DNA of 38,109 nt from Clostridiaceae bacterium (GTDB taxonomy: Bacteria > Bacillota > Clostridia > Lachnospirales > Lachnospiraceae). This document shows positions 14,882 through 23,559 of this stretch, piece after piece. Where the stretch lies: positions 1 to 38,109 of the forward strand of contig JAJQGL010000097.1 in the NCBI GenBank assembly GCA_021200535.1. Reading direction: 5' to 3'. How positions within the stretch are numbered: the stretch's first letter is position 1; each line of letters begins with the position of its first letter. A model generated the notes under the pieces. That model saw only the letters and a program-made list of their open reading frames with translations, ran no database searches and was not told the origin of the DNA. The position numbers were made by a program, and so were the translations under genes.

Positions 14882-15384
14882 TGAGTATGGCAGCACAGAC
14901 AAGTTATAATTTTGGCTTTCCCAAAGGGGTAGCCGGCGGGCTGTTCGATTTATCAGCTCATGAAGTATCTACAAGGCAGGCGGAAGGAGACGATATTTCC
15001 TTTGGCATTGGTGTTGTTGTCGGCACAAATGCAGGAACCGATGTGACAATTCCAACATCAGCGTCAACCGCCAGCGATTTTGAGGGAGTTGTGGTTCATA
15101 ATTCCGTCATGGTTGAAATGGATATGAATAATCATGTATCCATTGATGATAAGCGCACCGTTGGTTGTTTACACCATGGAAAAATCTGGGTAAAGACCGG
15201 AGAAAGCGCAGCACCGGCATATAAAGAAGCGGTATATCTGATTACTGACGGAGAGGAAGCAGGCATGTTTACCACTTCCGAAGATGTTGCAACCAAGGTG
15301 GCTGTGAATGCGGTATTCCTTGGAGAAACTGATGATGGAATCGCTAACGCAGAGTTCTTTCCTGCTGGCGTAAAATCTGAATAA
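14881..15384 (+). CDS. Structural cement/head decoration protein (Gp24-like, DUF2190 type)
   Basis: 167 residues, Gly/Val/Thr-rich beta protein. It has the opening typical of cement proteins (Phe-Pro-Lys-Gly-Val-Ala-Gly-Gly-Leu-Phe-Asp-Leu) and strands with Phe-Gly-Ile-Gly-Val-Val-Val-Gly and Gly-Val-Val-Val-His-Asn. It should sit on the outside of the capsid shell and stabilise it. It starts at ATG 14881, overlapping the previous TAA by one base, after AGGAGG, and precedes the capsid gene as in related phages. Confidence 0.75.
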   Translation: MSMAAQTSYNFGFPKGVAGGLFDLSAHEVSTRQAEGDDISFGIGVVVGTNAGTDVTIPTSASTASDFEGVVVHNSVMVEMDMNNHVSIDDKRTVGCLHHGKIWVKTGESAAPAYKEAVYLITDGEEAGMFTTSEDVATKVAVNAVFLGETDDGIANAEFFPAGVKSE

Positions 15385-15398
15385 GGAGGGACACATTG

Positions 15399-16412
15399 AT
15401 GAAAGAATTTAACATGGATGATTACAACGCATTAAAAGGCTCTACTTTGGTTAAGGGACTTGCGGGGAGTGAGCAGCTCCGCTTTGACAGCGTTGAATCC
15501 GCAACAGTATTTTTTGCTCGCGAATTGGATCAGGTCAAAACAAAGACCTATGATAAGCAGTATCCGGAACTTTCGGCTTTGGCATATTTTCCGATTACCT
15601 CTGAAGTGAATGAAGGAGCCGAAACCACTACTTACTACAGCTATGATATTACGGGCATGGCTGCGATTATTAACAATTATGCAACCGATCTTCCGAGAGT
15701 TGATGTGCAGGGAGAGTCTCATACTGCTTCTATTAAATCCATTGGTGACAGCTACGGATATAACGTGCAGGAAATGAGAGCATCCCGCATGGCTGGGAAG
15801 TCCTTAGATGCAAGAAAGGGCGCAGCAGCAAGAAGGGCGTCGGATTACATGGTAAATAAGATTGCATTTGCAGGAGACGAGAAGCATAATCTTATCGGAA
15901 TTTTCTCGGAAGATAATGACATTCCCCTTTATACGCTTTCGGAGGTAGAGGTAGATGGGGTAACGTATACTGACTGGGAACATAAGACAGCAGATCAGAT
16001 TTTGGAAGATATAAATGGAATGCAGAAGTTTATTGATAAAATTACCATGTCAATCGAGAAGCCGGATACGCTGGCTCTTCCTGCATACGTTTACATGGAT
16101 TTGGCAACCAGAAGAATTCCTGATACGGAAACTACGGTTCTTAGTTTCATTAAGGAACATGCACCGTATTTGAAAAATTTTGAAAGCATGGCAGAATTGC
16201 AGGATACGGCAACAGATATCAATACATCCGGAAAGAATGTGGCGTTTATGTACACGAAGGATGCGGAAAAATTCAGTTTGGAGATTCCGCTTCCGTTCTA
16301 TCAGTATCCTTTACAGGTAGAGAAACTGGAAACAGAGATACCATGCGAAACCAGAACAGCAGGTCTCATTATTTATTATCCGCTGTCCATGCTGCTGGCA
16401 TATGGAATTTAG
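15399..16412 (+). CDS. Major capsid protein (DUF2184)
   Basis: 337 residues from ATG 15399 (9 nt after AAGGAGG; a TTG directly before it is also possible). The sequence fits DUF2184 capsid proteins of the HK97 fold: Glu-Leu-Asp-x-x-Lys-Thr-Lys-Thr-Tyr in the N-arm, Tyr-Tyr-Ser-Tyr-Asp, then Asp-Ala-Arg-Lys-Gly-Ala-Ala-Ala-Arg-Arg-Ala in the long helix, and Phe-Tyr-Gln-Tyr-Pro-Leu-Gln...Cys-Glu-Thr-Arg-Thr-Ala-Gly near the end. There is no long N-terminal delta region, consistent with a separate scaffold. Confidence 0.9.
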   Translation: MKEFNMDDYNALKGSTLVKGLAGSEQLRFDSVESATVFFARELDQVKTKTYDKQYPELSALAYFPITSEVNEGAETTTYYSYDITGMAAIINNYATDLPRVDVQGESHTASIKSIGDSYGYNVQEMRASRMAGKSLDARKGAAARRASDYMVNKIAFAGDEKHNLIGIFSEDNDIPLYTLSEVEVDGVTYTDWEHKTADQILEDINGMQKFIDKITMSIEKPDTLALPAYVYMDLATRRIPDTETTVLSFIKEHAPYLKNFESMAELQDTATDINTSGKNVAFMYTKDAEKFSLEIPLPFYQYPLQVEKLETEIPCETRTAGLIIYYPLSMLLAYGI

Positions 16413-16423
16413 GAGGTAGACAG

Positions 16424-16828
16424 ATGAAGATTATCAACAAGTCAAGAAAGATTATTGGAATTAACGGGGAAGCACTTCTTCCTGGCGCAACAGTAGAATT
16501 GTCGGATGGTGCCGGAAACCATCCGGTTATTGCTGATTATATCAAAAAGGGAATTCTTGCTGATGCAGAGAAAACCTCTGATGTGGCGGAAAGTGAAAGT
16601 ATCAGCGATTTTGAGAGAGCCAAGATTGCGGAAGAAGCGATTGCCCAGTATAAGAAAGAGCAGGAAGAACTTTTGGCGGCTCAGGCAGCCAAGGAGGATG
16701 AAATCAAGGAGGTGCAGTCTATGAAAAAGGCAGACCTCCAGACAAAGGCTGTCGGTATGGGACTTGAAGTAAACGATGATGATACCGTCGATACTTTAAG
16801 GGAGAAAATCATAGCTGCCATTGGATAA
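16424..16828 (+). CDS. Head accessory protein with C-terminal HeH/SAP-like domain
   Basis: 134 residues from ATG 16424, 7 nt after AGGAGG. Residues 1-50 look like a short beta domain, 60-95 a charged coiled coil, and 100-134 a small helix-extension-helix domain beginning Met-Lys-Lys-Ala-Asp-Leu-Gln and ending Leu-Arg-Glu-Lys-Ile-Ile. HeH domains are frequent at the ends of phage head-tail proteins and may bind nucleic acid. An internal AAGGAGG lies just before that Met codon, so the HeH part might also be made alone. Exact role unknown. Confidence 0.65.
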   Translation: MKIINKSRKIIGINGEALLPGATVELSDGAGNHPVIADYIKKGILADAEKTSDVAESESISDFERAKIAEEAIAQYKKEQEELLAAQAAKEDEIKEVQSMKKADLQTKAVGMGLEVNDDDTVDTLREKIIAAIG

Positions 16829-16843
16829 TAGGAGGTGGCTGCC

Positions 16844-17233
16844 ATGGAGGCTTTTGATATTATAAGAGCTACAATGGAAGAATTTGCCGATATTCCGGAC
16901 GATACAGTAAACATTTTTATATCTCTTGCAGAGCCGCTTATCAGTAAAAAGAGATTTGGCAAACTGTATCAAAAGGCGCTTGCTTATTTGGCTGCACATA
17001 AAATGAAACTGTCAGGCTTAGGAAATACAATTGGAACAGGAGCGATTGGGGACACTATTGGATTATCTTCCGTATCGGAAGGTGAAACATCGGTGTCCTT
17101 TTCTAATAGCCAGACAGAGAATACCGTTACAGATTCAGAATTTGGACTGACGGTATATGGAATGCAGTATCTCCAACTTAGGAAACGCTGCATTGTCACA
17201 ATTGTGTCTGCCGGTGTGGATTATGGCGGTTAA
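16844..17233 (+). CDS. Head-tail connector (DUF4054-like)
   Basis: 129 residues from ATG 16844, 8 nt after AGGAGG; a GTG at 16835 overlaps the ribosome site. The helical N-terminus (Phe-Ala-Asp-Ile-Pro-Asp-Asp-Thr-Val then Ala-Leu-Ala-Tyr-Leu-Ala-Ala-His-Lys) followed by Gly/Ser-rich loops and a Tyr-Gly-x-Gln-Tyr-Leu-Gln-Leu-Arg-Lys end is the pattern of DUF4054 connector proteins, which form the ring under the portal. Its stop overlaps the next gene. Confidence 0.75.
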   Translation: MEAFDIIRATMEEFADIPDDTVNIFISLAEPLISKKRFGKLYQKALAYLAAHKMKLSGLGNTIGTGAIGDTIGLSSVSEGETSVSFSNSQTENTVTDSEFGLTVYGMQYLQLRKRCIVTIVSAGVDYGG

Positions 17234-17687
17234 TGTCAGGGATACGGTAACTGCAGAGGGAAAAAAATTTGAAAAATTGCTAAAGGACCTTGGAAATTTG
17301 GAGGTACGGATAGGCATACAGCAAGGAGAAACCAACGATGAAGGTGTTGATTTGGTGGACATAGCCATGTTCAACGAACTTGGCACAATTCACATACCGT
17401 CAAGACCTTTTTTACGTGACAGCGTGGATGCCAATGCGGATCAGATAAACACCTTTTTGCAGTCCATGAAACAGGAACTTTTAAAGGGCGGCTCGGCAGA
17501 AAGTGTTTTAAAGAAAATAGGTACGTTTCAGAAAGGGCTTATTCAGGAGCAGATTGTAAATGGAAATTTTGAACCAAATAAAGAAGCAACAATCAAAAAG
17601 AAAGGTTCCGATACTCCGCTTGTGGATACAGGTCGCATGAGACAATCCATTAACTATGTTATACAGGAGAAAGGAGGATCTGACTAA
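17223..17687 (+). CDS. HK97 gp10-like head/neck protein
   Basis: 154 residues from ATG 17223, which overlaps the connector gene by 11 nt. Features of gp10-like proteins are present: Val-Arg-Ile-Gly-Ile-Gln near 30, Asn-Glu-Leu-Gly-Thr-Ile-His-Ile-Pro-Ser-Arg-Pro-Phe-Leu-Arg near 60-75, and the ending Leu-Val-Asp-Thr-Gly-Arg-Met-Arg-Gln-Ser-Ile. The family joins head and tail. The start has only a weak purine stretch upstream, consistent with coupling to the preceding gene. Confidence 0.75.
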   Translation: MAVNVRDTVTAEGKKFEKLLKDLGNLEVRIGIQQGETNDEGVDLVDIAMFNELGTIHIPSRPFLRDSVDANADQINTFLQSMKQELLKGGSAESVLKKIGTFQKGLIQEQIVNGNFEPNKEATIKKKGSDTPLVDTGRMRQSINYVIQEKGGSD

Positions 17688-18055
17688 TGCCATTCTTTGG
17701 AAGAAATTACACATTAAGAAGATATGGAGAGGATACCGTTGTAAATGGTTATCCGGTTGCCGAATATGAGGATATTTCGGTAGTGCTTGATGTACAGACA
17801 TTGTCTGATGATGAAGTAATCGAAACTGGAGGCAGCAGGGATAGGATGATGCTAAAGACTTTCGGTGATTTTCCTATTCGTTGTTCAAAGCAGGAGGATG
17901 GCGTTAGATCAGACCAGTTGCTGTATGAGGGAAGGTGGTTTGAATGTATGTCCTCGCGGTTAAGTGAGAACACATTGATAAAGCATTGGACCTCGACGTT
18001 TGAATTGATACCGGTAAGCCAAAATCCGGCACCGACGGAAACGGAGGAATCTTAA
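17687..18055 (+). CDS. Head closure/neck protein, 122 aa
   Basis: A predicted beta-rich protein from ATG 17687, its A shared with the end of the previous TAA. It opens with Phe-Gly-Arg-Asn-Tyr-Thr-Leu-Arg-Arg-Tyr-Gly and has Arg-Trp-Phe-Glu-Cys-Met-Ser-Ser near 85. Similar proteins lie between gp10-like and neck terminator genes in contractile phages of Firmicutes, where they seal the connector. Assigned mainly by gene order. Confidence 0.6.
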   Translation: MPFFGRNYTLRRYGEDTVVNGYPVAEYEDISVVLDVQTLSDDEVIETGGSRDRMMLKTFGDFPIRCSKQEDGVRSDQLLYEGRWFECMSSRLSENTLIKHWTSTFELIPVSQNPAPTETEES

Positions 18056-18646
18056 TTGACATTCGGAGAAGTGAAGCAGCTGCTTTATGAAATGGTTGTA
18101 ATGTATCATTCGGGGGCAATGGTAGTGTGGGAAAAAACAAAAGGCGTGACACCAAAGCCACCGTACATAACCCTCGGCTACAGTAATCTGAACCGTTCGG
18201 GATTTCCTTTGTTGGATGATGATGGAGAATGTAGATATTATAATTATTCCTTCACATTTGAAATCAATTTGTACACCGTAGGAAAAGAAATACAGGTGAC
18301 AGGCGGCGGAACGGCATATGAAAATACGGCTGTCGAAGATATGGAGGAATTTATACGTTTTCTTGATTCCGATGGAATGACAGACCGGTTAGTAGAAAAA
18401 GATGTAACTATTGTAATGAACCCGCCCATAAGAGATTTATCAGAACTGATTGGTGACACAAAATTCAATTATCGTTCTATGGCAGAATTTACAGTAACAT
18501 TTGCAGGGACTGCTAGTGGAACATATGGAGTGGCTGACAGTACAGTTCCTAATTCGAGCGGCGGTGGAATGGAAGAATTCGCAGAGGTTGAGACCTATGC
18601 GATTGATGAAGTTATTATTAAGGAGGAAACAGACGATGGCGATTAA
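18056..18646 (+). CDS. Tail/neck terminator protein (gp12-like)
   Basis: 196 residues from a TTG at 18056, directly after the previous TAA and 8 nt after GGAGG; no ATG is equally placed. The first 150 residues have the neck-terminator pattern: Pro-Pro-Tyr-Ile-Thr-Leu-Gly, Thr-Phe-Glu-Ile-Asn-Leu-Tyr, and Tyr-Arg-Ser-Met-Ala-Glu-Phe-Thr-Val-Thr-Phe. The acidic tail is probably disordered. It should cap the completed tail tube and join it to the head. The end of the gene carries the ribosome site of the sheath gene. Confidence 0.7.
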   Translation: MTFGEVKQLLYEMVVMYHSGAMVVWEKTKGVTPKPPYITLGYSNLNRSGFPLLDDDGECRYYNYSFTFEINLYTVGKEIQVTGGGTAYENTAVEDMEEFIRFLDSDGMTDRLVEKDVTIVMNPPIRDLSELIGDTKFNYRSMAEFTVTFAGTASGTYGVADSTVPNSSGGGMEEFAEVETYAIDEVIIKEETDDGD

Positions 18647-19751
18647 AAACAATCTTGATGAAATTGTAAATGTCGATATCGAAATTTCTACACCTGCTTC
18701 TACAGACGAAAGCTTTAGCAACATTTTGTTTGTTGTGGAGGCTCCGGATGGCGAGGCAACGGAAGAAATCGGCAGTTCGGTAATCGCAATTTCGCAGGCG
18801 GCTGATTTGAACGATTATGGTTTTTCGTCAAAACATCAGGCCTATATTATGGCGACGGTGGCGTATTCACAATCCCCGGAGCCGGATACAATCTATGTAG
18901 TCGTAAGACAGGAAGAGGACGGCGAAGATAGTGAAACGGCATATGAAAGCATGACAACAGTATTAAACAGGGCTCTTGAAGCCGGTGGCTGGTATGGCAT
19001 TGCTTTATCTAAGACGTTCCTTAATGCAGCAGATCTTGAGGAAGCAATCAAGTGGACCGAGGCAAATAATAAACTGTTTGGATTTTCATTTACGGACAGT
19101 GAATTGCCTGTTACAACGACCAATTACTTCCGGAGTTTTGCGGTATATGGTGGAGATGTGCCGGATGTAGAAGTAATCCCAGACGAGAATTATTACATTT
19201 CCCTTGCCATGATGGCGAAGTGTTTTGGCTATGATCCTGGCAGCGAAACATGGGCGTTAAAGACTTTAGCAGGAGTATATCCTTGCAAACTTTCATCAAC
19301 CATGAAGACCTATTGTGATAGTAATAATATTACCTACTTTACGACATATGCAAGTAAAAACATTACCAGTTCAATGGGCGGTAAAGTTCTTGGCGACGAA
19401 TGGATTGATACAATTCGTTTTAGAGATTGGCTGAAAAATGATATGCAGGAACGTGTATTTAATCTGTTGGTTCTCAATCAGAAGATTCCGTTTACAGATG
19501 ATGGAATAACCAGCGTTGAAGGAAAAATGGAGGAATCATTAAAGGCAGGTCAGGATGTTGGGGGAATTGCACCGACGGAATACGACGATGATGATAATGA
19601 AATTCCGGGATATACAATTACTGTTCCGAAGTCTGCAGATTTAACAGATACGCAGAAAGCATCCAGACAACTCACAGGTTGCAAATTTACAGCGAAACTG
19701 GCCGGAGCAATTCAGGCAGTAGATATCAGCGGCAACCTTATATATGCATAA
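18636..19751 (+). CDS. Contractile tail sheath protein (DUF3383)
   Basis: 371 residues from ATG 18636, 9 nt after AAGGAGG, overlapping the neck terminator gene by 11 nt. The sequence fits DUF3383: Val-Asn-Val-Asp-Ile-Glu-Ile at the start, Tyr-Val-Val-Val-Arg, Trp-Tyr-Gly-Ile-Ala near 125, and a conserved end with Phe-Thr-Ala-Lys-Leu-Ala-Gly-Ala-Ile. It wraps the tail tube and contracts on infection. Together with the tube gene this defines the particle as contractile-tailed. Confidence 0.9.
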   Translation: MAIKNNLDEIVNVDIEISTPASTDESFSNILFVVEAPDGEATEEIGSSVIAISQAADLNDYGFSSKHQAYIMATVAYSQSPEPDTIYVVVRQEEDGEDSETAYESMTTVLNRALEAGGWYGIALSKTFLNAADLEEAIKWTEANNKLFGFSFTDSELPVTTTNYFRSFAVYGGDVPDVEVIPDENYYISLAMMAKCFGYDPGSETWALKTLAGVYPCKLSSTMKTYCDSNNITYFTTYASKNITSSMGGKVLGDEWIDTIRFRDWLKNDMQERVFNLLVLNQKIPFTDDGITSVEGKMEESLKAGQDVGGIAPTEYDDDDNEIPGYTITVPKSADLTDTQKASRQLTGCKFTAKLAGAIQAVDISGNLIYA

Positions 19752-19766
19752 TGGAGGTGAATACAA

Positions 19767-20177
19767 ATGCGAGTAACAACTTATAATCCTAAAAAGGTTT
19801 CTCTTGCTTTAGGTAATCATATTGCAAGTGGCTTCGCCGACGATAGTTTTATTGCTATTGAGCCGGCTGGCGATGGAAACAGTTACGTGGCAGGAGCAGA
19901 CGGAGAAGTGTGTGTCAGCGTAGATCCGTCTTCTCTTTATACAATAAAGGTTTCATTGCTCCAAAATTCCAAGACAAATGCATATCTTAAGAAAATGTAT
20001 GAAAAAATGAAGTCTTCCGGGAATGGATTTTTCGGAGTTACAGTTAAGGATTTGGTCGGTAATGAAAAATTCAGTGCTTCTACTGCATGGGTAACAAAAT
20101 TGGCATCTAAGACTTATGGGAAAGCGCAGAACAACAGAGAATGGGAAATTGTTGTGGCTGATGGCGTTGAGAGTTAG
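19767..20177 (+). CDS. Tail tube protein (DUF3277)
   Basis: 136 residues from ATG 19767 after GGAGGTG. The pattern Tyr-Asn-Pro-Lys-Lys-Val-Ser-Leu, Gly-Phe-Ala-Asp-Asp-Ser-Phe-Ile, Gly-Glu-Val-Cys-Val-Ser-Val, and Trp-Glu-Ile-Val-Val-Ala-Asp-Gly at the end is typical of DUF3277 tubes, which follow DUF3383 sheaths. It stacks in rings inside the sheath. Confidence 0.88.
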   Translation: MRVTTYNPKKVSLALGNHIASGFADDSFIAIEPAGDGNSYVAGADGEVCVSVDPSSLYTIKVSLLQNSKTNAYLKKMYEKMKSSGNGFFGVTVKDLVGNEKFSASTAWVTKLASKTYGKAQNNREWEIVVADGVES

Positions 20178-20187
20178 GAGGTAACAC

Positions 20188-20724
20188 ATGGCACGATTAA
20201 GACAGACAGAGCCGAAGCAAGAAACTATCGGAGAATATAATTTCTATATCAAACCTTTTCCGGCTATGGTAGCCGCAAATTTAACAGGAGACTTAGCCTC
20301 TTTGCTCACTCCTTTGCTTGCAGCGCTTTTGCCGCTTGTGGGCAATGATACAAAGGAAGGTGAAGAAGATGGCGGGCTTTTGGATATAGATGTAGATCAG
20401 GCGGCTGCTTCTATGGCTAAAAGCATGGAGGGTTTCTCCGGAAAGCGAGTAGAAGCTATGATGAAGAAACTGCTCGTTACATACAAGAATGTGGCGGTAG
20501 AAATTCCTGAGTTAGATGAAGATGATACGCCAACAGGAGAGTATGAGCAGGAAATTCTTGATATGGATCTTGTAAATGAACTTTTTTGCGGAGAGGTACA
20601 GGATATGTTTATCCTTGCGTTTTATGTAATTCGTTTGAATTTCAATGGTTTTTTCAAGAAAATCGCCGGCCAATTTGGAAAGGCAGGCGAGGGATTAGCG
20701 AGGAAGACGAGGCAGATATTGTAA
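20188..20724 (+). CDS. Tail assembly chaperone, short form (gpG-like)
   Basis: 178 residues from ATG 20188 after AGGAGG. Helical, with an acidic middle and Phe-Tyr-Val-Ile-Arg-Leu-Asn-Phe near 150. Its place between tube and tape measure is that of the G/GT chaperone pair. A slippery heptamer T-TTT-TTC in register lies at 20649-20655, and a second reading frame (-1) continues to 20930 with good codon use. A longer product of about 247 residues is therefore predicted from a -1 frameshift. The chaperone would coat the tape measure during tail assembly. Confidence 0.8.
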   Translation: MARLRQTEPKQETIGEYNFYIKPFPAMVAANLTGDLASLLTPLLAALLPLVGNDTKEGEEDGGLLDIDVDQAAASMAKSMEGFSGKRVEAMMKKLLVTYKNVAVEIPELDEDDTPTGEYEQEILDMDLVNELFCGEVQDMFILAFYVIRLNFNGFFKKIAGQFGKAGEGLARKTRQIL

Positions 20725-20930
20725 AATACGGTACGCTGGACGCATCACAATTTTCGGAGTTGGAACTCCGGATGTACATATTGATTAAAGCAAAAATAGC
20801 TTCAAAGTTCGAGTTAGAGGAGTATTACACCTTAGACGAGGCCTTGAAGCTATATGCGTTATATCAGATGGATTTAGATATCCAACGTGGGAAAGATGAA
20901 GAATTAAGAGAGAGGAGGAAAGACAGTTGA
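20649..20930 (+). CDS. Tail assembly chaperone frameshift extension (gpGT-like)
   Basis: The -1 frame relative to 20188 is open and encodes a charged helical domain (Glu-Leu-Glu-Leu-Arg-Met-Tyr-Ile-Leu-Ile-Lys-Ala-Lys, then Asp-Glu-Ala-Leu-Lys-Leu-Tyr-Ala-Leu-Tyr). The only independent start candidate near its beginning is a TTG at 20586 without a good ribosome site. Slippage at T-TTT-TTC (20649-20655) fits canonical tandem slippage. A later site around GGA-AAG (about 20682) is possible and would give a shorter junction. The tape measure follows with a 4-base stop/start overlap. Confidence 0.7.
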   Translation, partial: FFQENRRPIWKGRRGISEEDEADIVKYGTLDASQFSELELRMYILIKAKIASKFELEEYYTLDEALKLYALYQMDLDIQRGKDEELRERRKDS

Positions 20931-23548
20931 CCATACGAGATATTGCGGTGGCTTTCGGGTTTGATATAGATCAGAAAAGCGTGAATACTGCAGAGAAAAC
21001 TATTAAGGACATAAAAAGTTTTGCTACGAAGGCTCTAGGGGCTATTGGGATAGGTTTTTCCTTCTCTGCCTTGAATTCCATTGCGGAAGAATTCAATGGC
21101 ATAAATGACGAAATTAAAGCTGCTACAAAGGAAATGGGCGAGCAGGAGGACGTACAACAGAGAATTCTCCAGGCGGCAAACGATACTAAATCATCTTACT
21201 CCGACATGGCGGGATATGTTACGCAACTTGTGAAGCAGGATGAGAGCATATTTGGAGATTTGGAAACGGCGACGGAGTTTGCTTCTCTTACAACAAAGGT
21301 ATTAAAGACAGCGGGGCGAGCAGATTCAGAGGTGAGTTCGGCTCAGACTATGTTAAATAAAGCTTTTGCCGAAGGGAACATGTCTGCAGCCACATTTACT
21401 AAAATGTTGAAGAGTTATCCGGAAATGATAAACACGATGGCAGAAGGTCTTGGTGTGACGAAAGATGAATTATCGGCCATGGCAGAGGCAGGTCAGCTTA
21501 CATCTCAAACACTTGTGAATGCCTTTTCCGGTGCCGCCGACACAATCAATTCAGATTTCGATGAATTAGATTATAGTATATCGGATGCTATGACGAATAT
21601 TAGAAACTCATGGGGGTTGTTTGTCAACGATCTATGGGTTGGTTCCGGCATTACAAATGGTGTTGGGAAAATGATGGTTCGGGCCTTCAATGGTTTTTTA
21701 GATGTTCTAAAGAAACTGCAGCCCTACATAGAAAGAGTTATACGATTCCTGCTTAGTGGAGTTCAGAAAGCAATGGATTTGATTTCCAGAGTATCCTCGT
21801 TTATTGGCAGGCTTGTAGATAGGATTGGCGGCGTTGAGAATGCATTGAAACTACTTACTGTCGTTGCGGGGGCGTTTGTGGCAGTCCTTGCCGCATCAAA
21901 AATTCTGACATTTATTCGTGATGCGGAAAAAATGGCGAAAGTATTCAACGCTGCGAAATTAAAAATTTTAGGGGTAGTTGCTGTTATAGTGGCTCTGGCA
22001 TTAATAATTGAAGATTTTATCAATTTTATGCAGGGAAATGACAGCATAATAGGAACTCTTTTTGATAAAGCTGGGATAGGGGCTGATAACGCAAGGGAAA
22101 CCATACTGAATGCATGGAATACTATAAAGAATTTCCTGCTAAATGTGTGGGACTTTATAAAACAGGCCGCGGGGATGTTTGCAGACACCGTTAAAAGATT
22201 TTTTGAAAAACATTCGGAATCAATCAGAGCCAATTTTGAAAGGGCATGGGGAATTATCAAAACATTTCTCAATGGAGTTTGGACATTTATATCCCAGCTG
22301 GCAGCTACGTTATTTGGCTCGACGGAAGATAGCATAGACGGTTCAACGGAAGACACGAAAGACGGAGTATTGGGCACATGGCAGGCGATATTGGATGCGC
22401 TGTCAGCTGTATGGGATGCTCTATACGAGGTAGGAAGTGCTATTTTTAATGCCATTGCAACTGTAATAGAAACAGTTTTTGGCTGGATTCAGTCATTTTG
22501 GAATTCATGGGGTTCAACAATCCTCTCATGGTTTAAAGGATTGTGGGATAATCTCAAACAATTTGTAAACGGTTTTTTGGATGTTATTAAAGGACTGGCT
22601 AATTTCATAAGTTCAGTATTTACAGGTGACTGGGAAGGCGCATGGGAGGCTATAAAAGAAGTGTTTTCCGGTGTGTGGGATATGATTACTGCTTTATTCC
22701 AGCAGGCATGGAATACGATTTCTACCGGAATCGAAATAGGACTTGGAGTAATTCAATCCGTATGGGAAACTGTATGGAATGCGATCAGCAGTTTCTTCTC
22801 TGGGATATGGAATGGAATCGTGTCATTCCTTCAAGGAATATGGAATACGATTACTGGCATTATTTCCGGAGCGATAAACGGTGCGTACAACGTGGTCAGT
22901 TCTGTTCTTACTGCAATTCAGAGCTTTTTTAGTAATATTTTTGGCGGCATAGCGGATTTTGTAAGCAATACATTTTCCAATATTCTAAGTGGCATAACCA
23001 GTATTGTTGGAAATATTAAGGATGCCATTGTAAATGGGCTTACAACAGCGATAGATTGGATTAAGAACCTGCCGTCGCAGGCATTGCAGTGGGGTGCCGA
23101 CATCATCAGCGGCATAGCAGACGGTATCAAAGGAGCAATCAGTAAGGTTACAGACGCTGTCAGCGGAATTGCCAGCAAGATTAAATCGTTTCTACATTTT
23201 TCCGTTCCCGATGAAGGACCATTGACGGATTTTCAGTCATGGATGCCTGACTTTATGAGTGGTTTGGCAGAGGGCGTTGGAGATAGTGAAGATACATTGC
23301 TGGATAAGGTCAAAGGCGTTGCAAGCGGTATCTCTACTCTTATGAAAGGGGCGACAGCGGATGTTTCGACGGCAACCAGTGGCGCTGTCAGCAATACAAG
23401 CAACACAACAGTGACACAGAACAATACATTTAATAATTCATATTCTGGCAGCGATACGCAGGCACAAGAGAATGTGTCAAAAGGTATGAAACAGTCAGCT
23501 CAGGATGCCACAACGTATATGGCGAAAGGACTGGCATATGCAAGGTAG
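20927..23548 (+). CDS. Tail tape measure protein
   Basis: 873 residues from TTG 20927 (overlapping TGA; GAGGAGG 8 nt upstream). The N-terminal 250 residues match the phage tape-measure core domain with repeated Ala/Met-rich helices. A hydrophobic stretch lies at about 305-370. The region from about 400 to 700 is built of heptad/11-residue helices punctuated by Trp-Asn and Trp-(x)-Ile pairs. The end has a Ser/Thr/Asn-rich linker and a short conserved tail. It sets tail length; by the usual 0.15 nm per residue the tail would be about 130 nm. It probably also enters the host membrane. Confidence 0.93.
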   Translation: MTIRDIAVAFGFDIDQKSVNTAEKTIKDIKSFATKALGAIGIGFSFSALNSIAEEFNGINDEIKAATKEMGEQEDVQQRILQAANDTKSSYSDMAGYVTQLVKQDESIFGDLETATEFASLTTKVLKTAGRADSEVSSAQTMLNKAFAEGNMSAATFTKMLKSYPEMINTMAEGLGVTKDELSAMAEAGQLTSQTLVNAFSGAADTINSDFDELDYSISDAMTNIRNSWGLFVNDLWVGSGITNGVGKMMVRAFNGFLDVLKKLQPYIERVIRFLLSGVQKAMDLISRVSSFIGRLVDRIGGVENALKLLTVVAGAFVAVLAASKILTFIRDAEKMAKVFNAAKLKILGVVAVIVALALIIEDFINFMQGNDSIIGTLFDKAGIGADNARETILNAWNTIKNFLLNVWDFIKQAAGMFADTVKRFFEKHSESIRANFERAWGIIKTFLNGVWTFISQLAATLFGSTEDSIDGSTEDTKDGVLGTWQAILDALSAVWDALYEVGSAIFNAIATVIETVFGWIQSFWNSWGSTILSWFKGLWDNLKQFVNGFLDVIKGLANFISSVFTGDWEGAWEAIKEVFSGVWDMITALFQQAWNTISTGIEIGLGVIQSVWETVWNAISSFFSGIWNGIVSFLQGIWNTITGIISGAINGAYNVVSSVLTAIQSFFSNIFGGIADFVSNTFSNILSGITSIVGNIKDAIVNGLTTAIDWIKNLPSQALQWGADIISGIADGIKGAISKVTDAVSGIASKIKSFLHFSVPDEGPLTDFQSWMPDFMSGLAEGVGDSEDTLLDKVKGVASGISTLMKGATADVSTATSGAVSNTSNTTVTQNNTFNNSYSGSDTQAQENVSKGMKQSAQDATTYMAKGLAYAR

Positions 23549-23559
23549 GTGAAAAAGGA

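Noticed and set aside
16720-16828. Separate small gene from the internal ATG of the HeH region
   Set aside because: An AAGGAGG precedes it, but the product would be only about 36 residues and it is in frame with the full gene; noted there instead.
21763-22455. 230-codon minus-strand open frame
   Set aside because: Antisense of the tape measure repeats; no start signal and unlikely composition.
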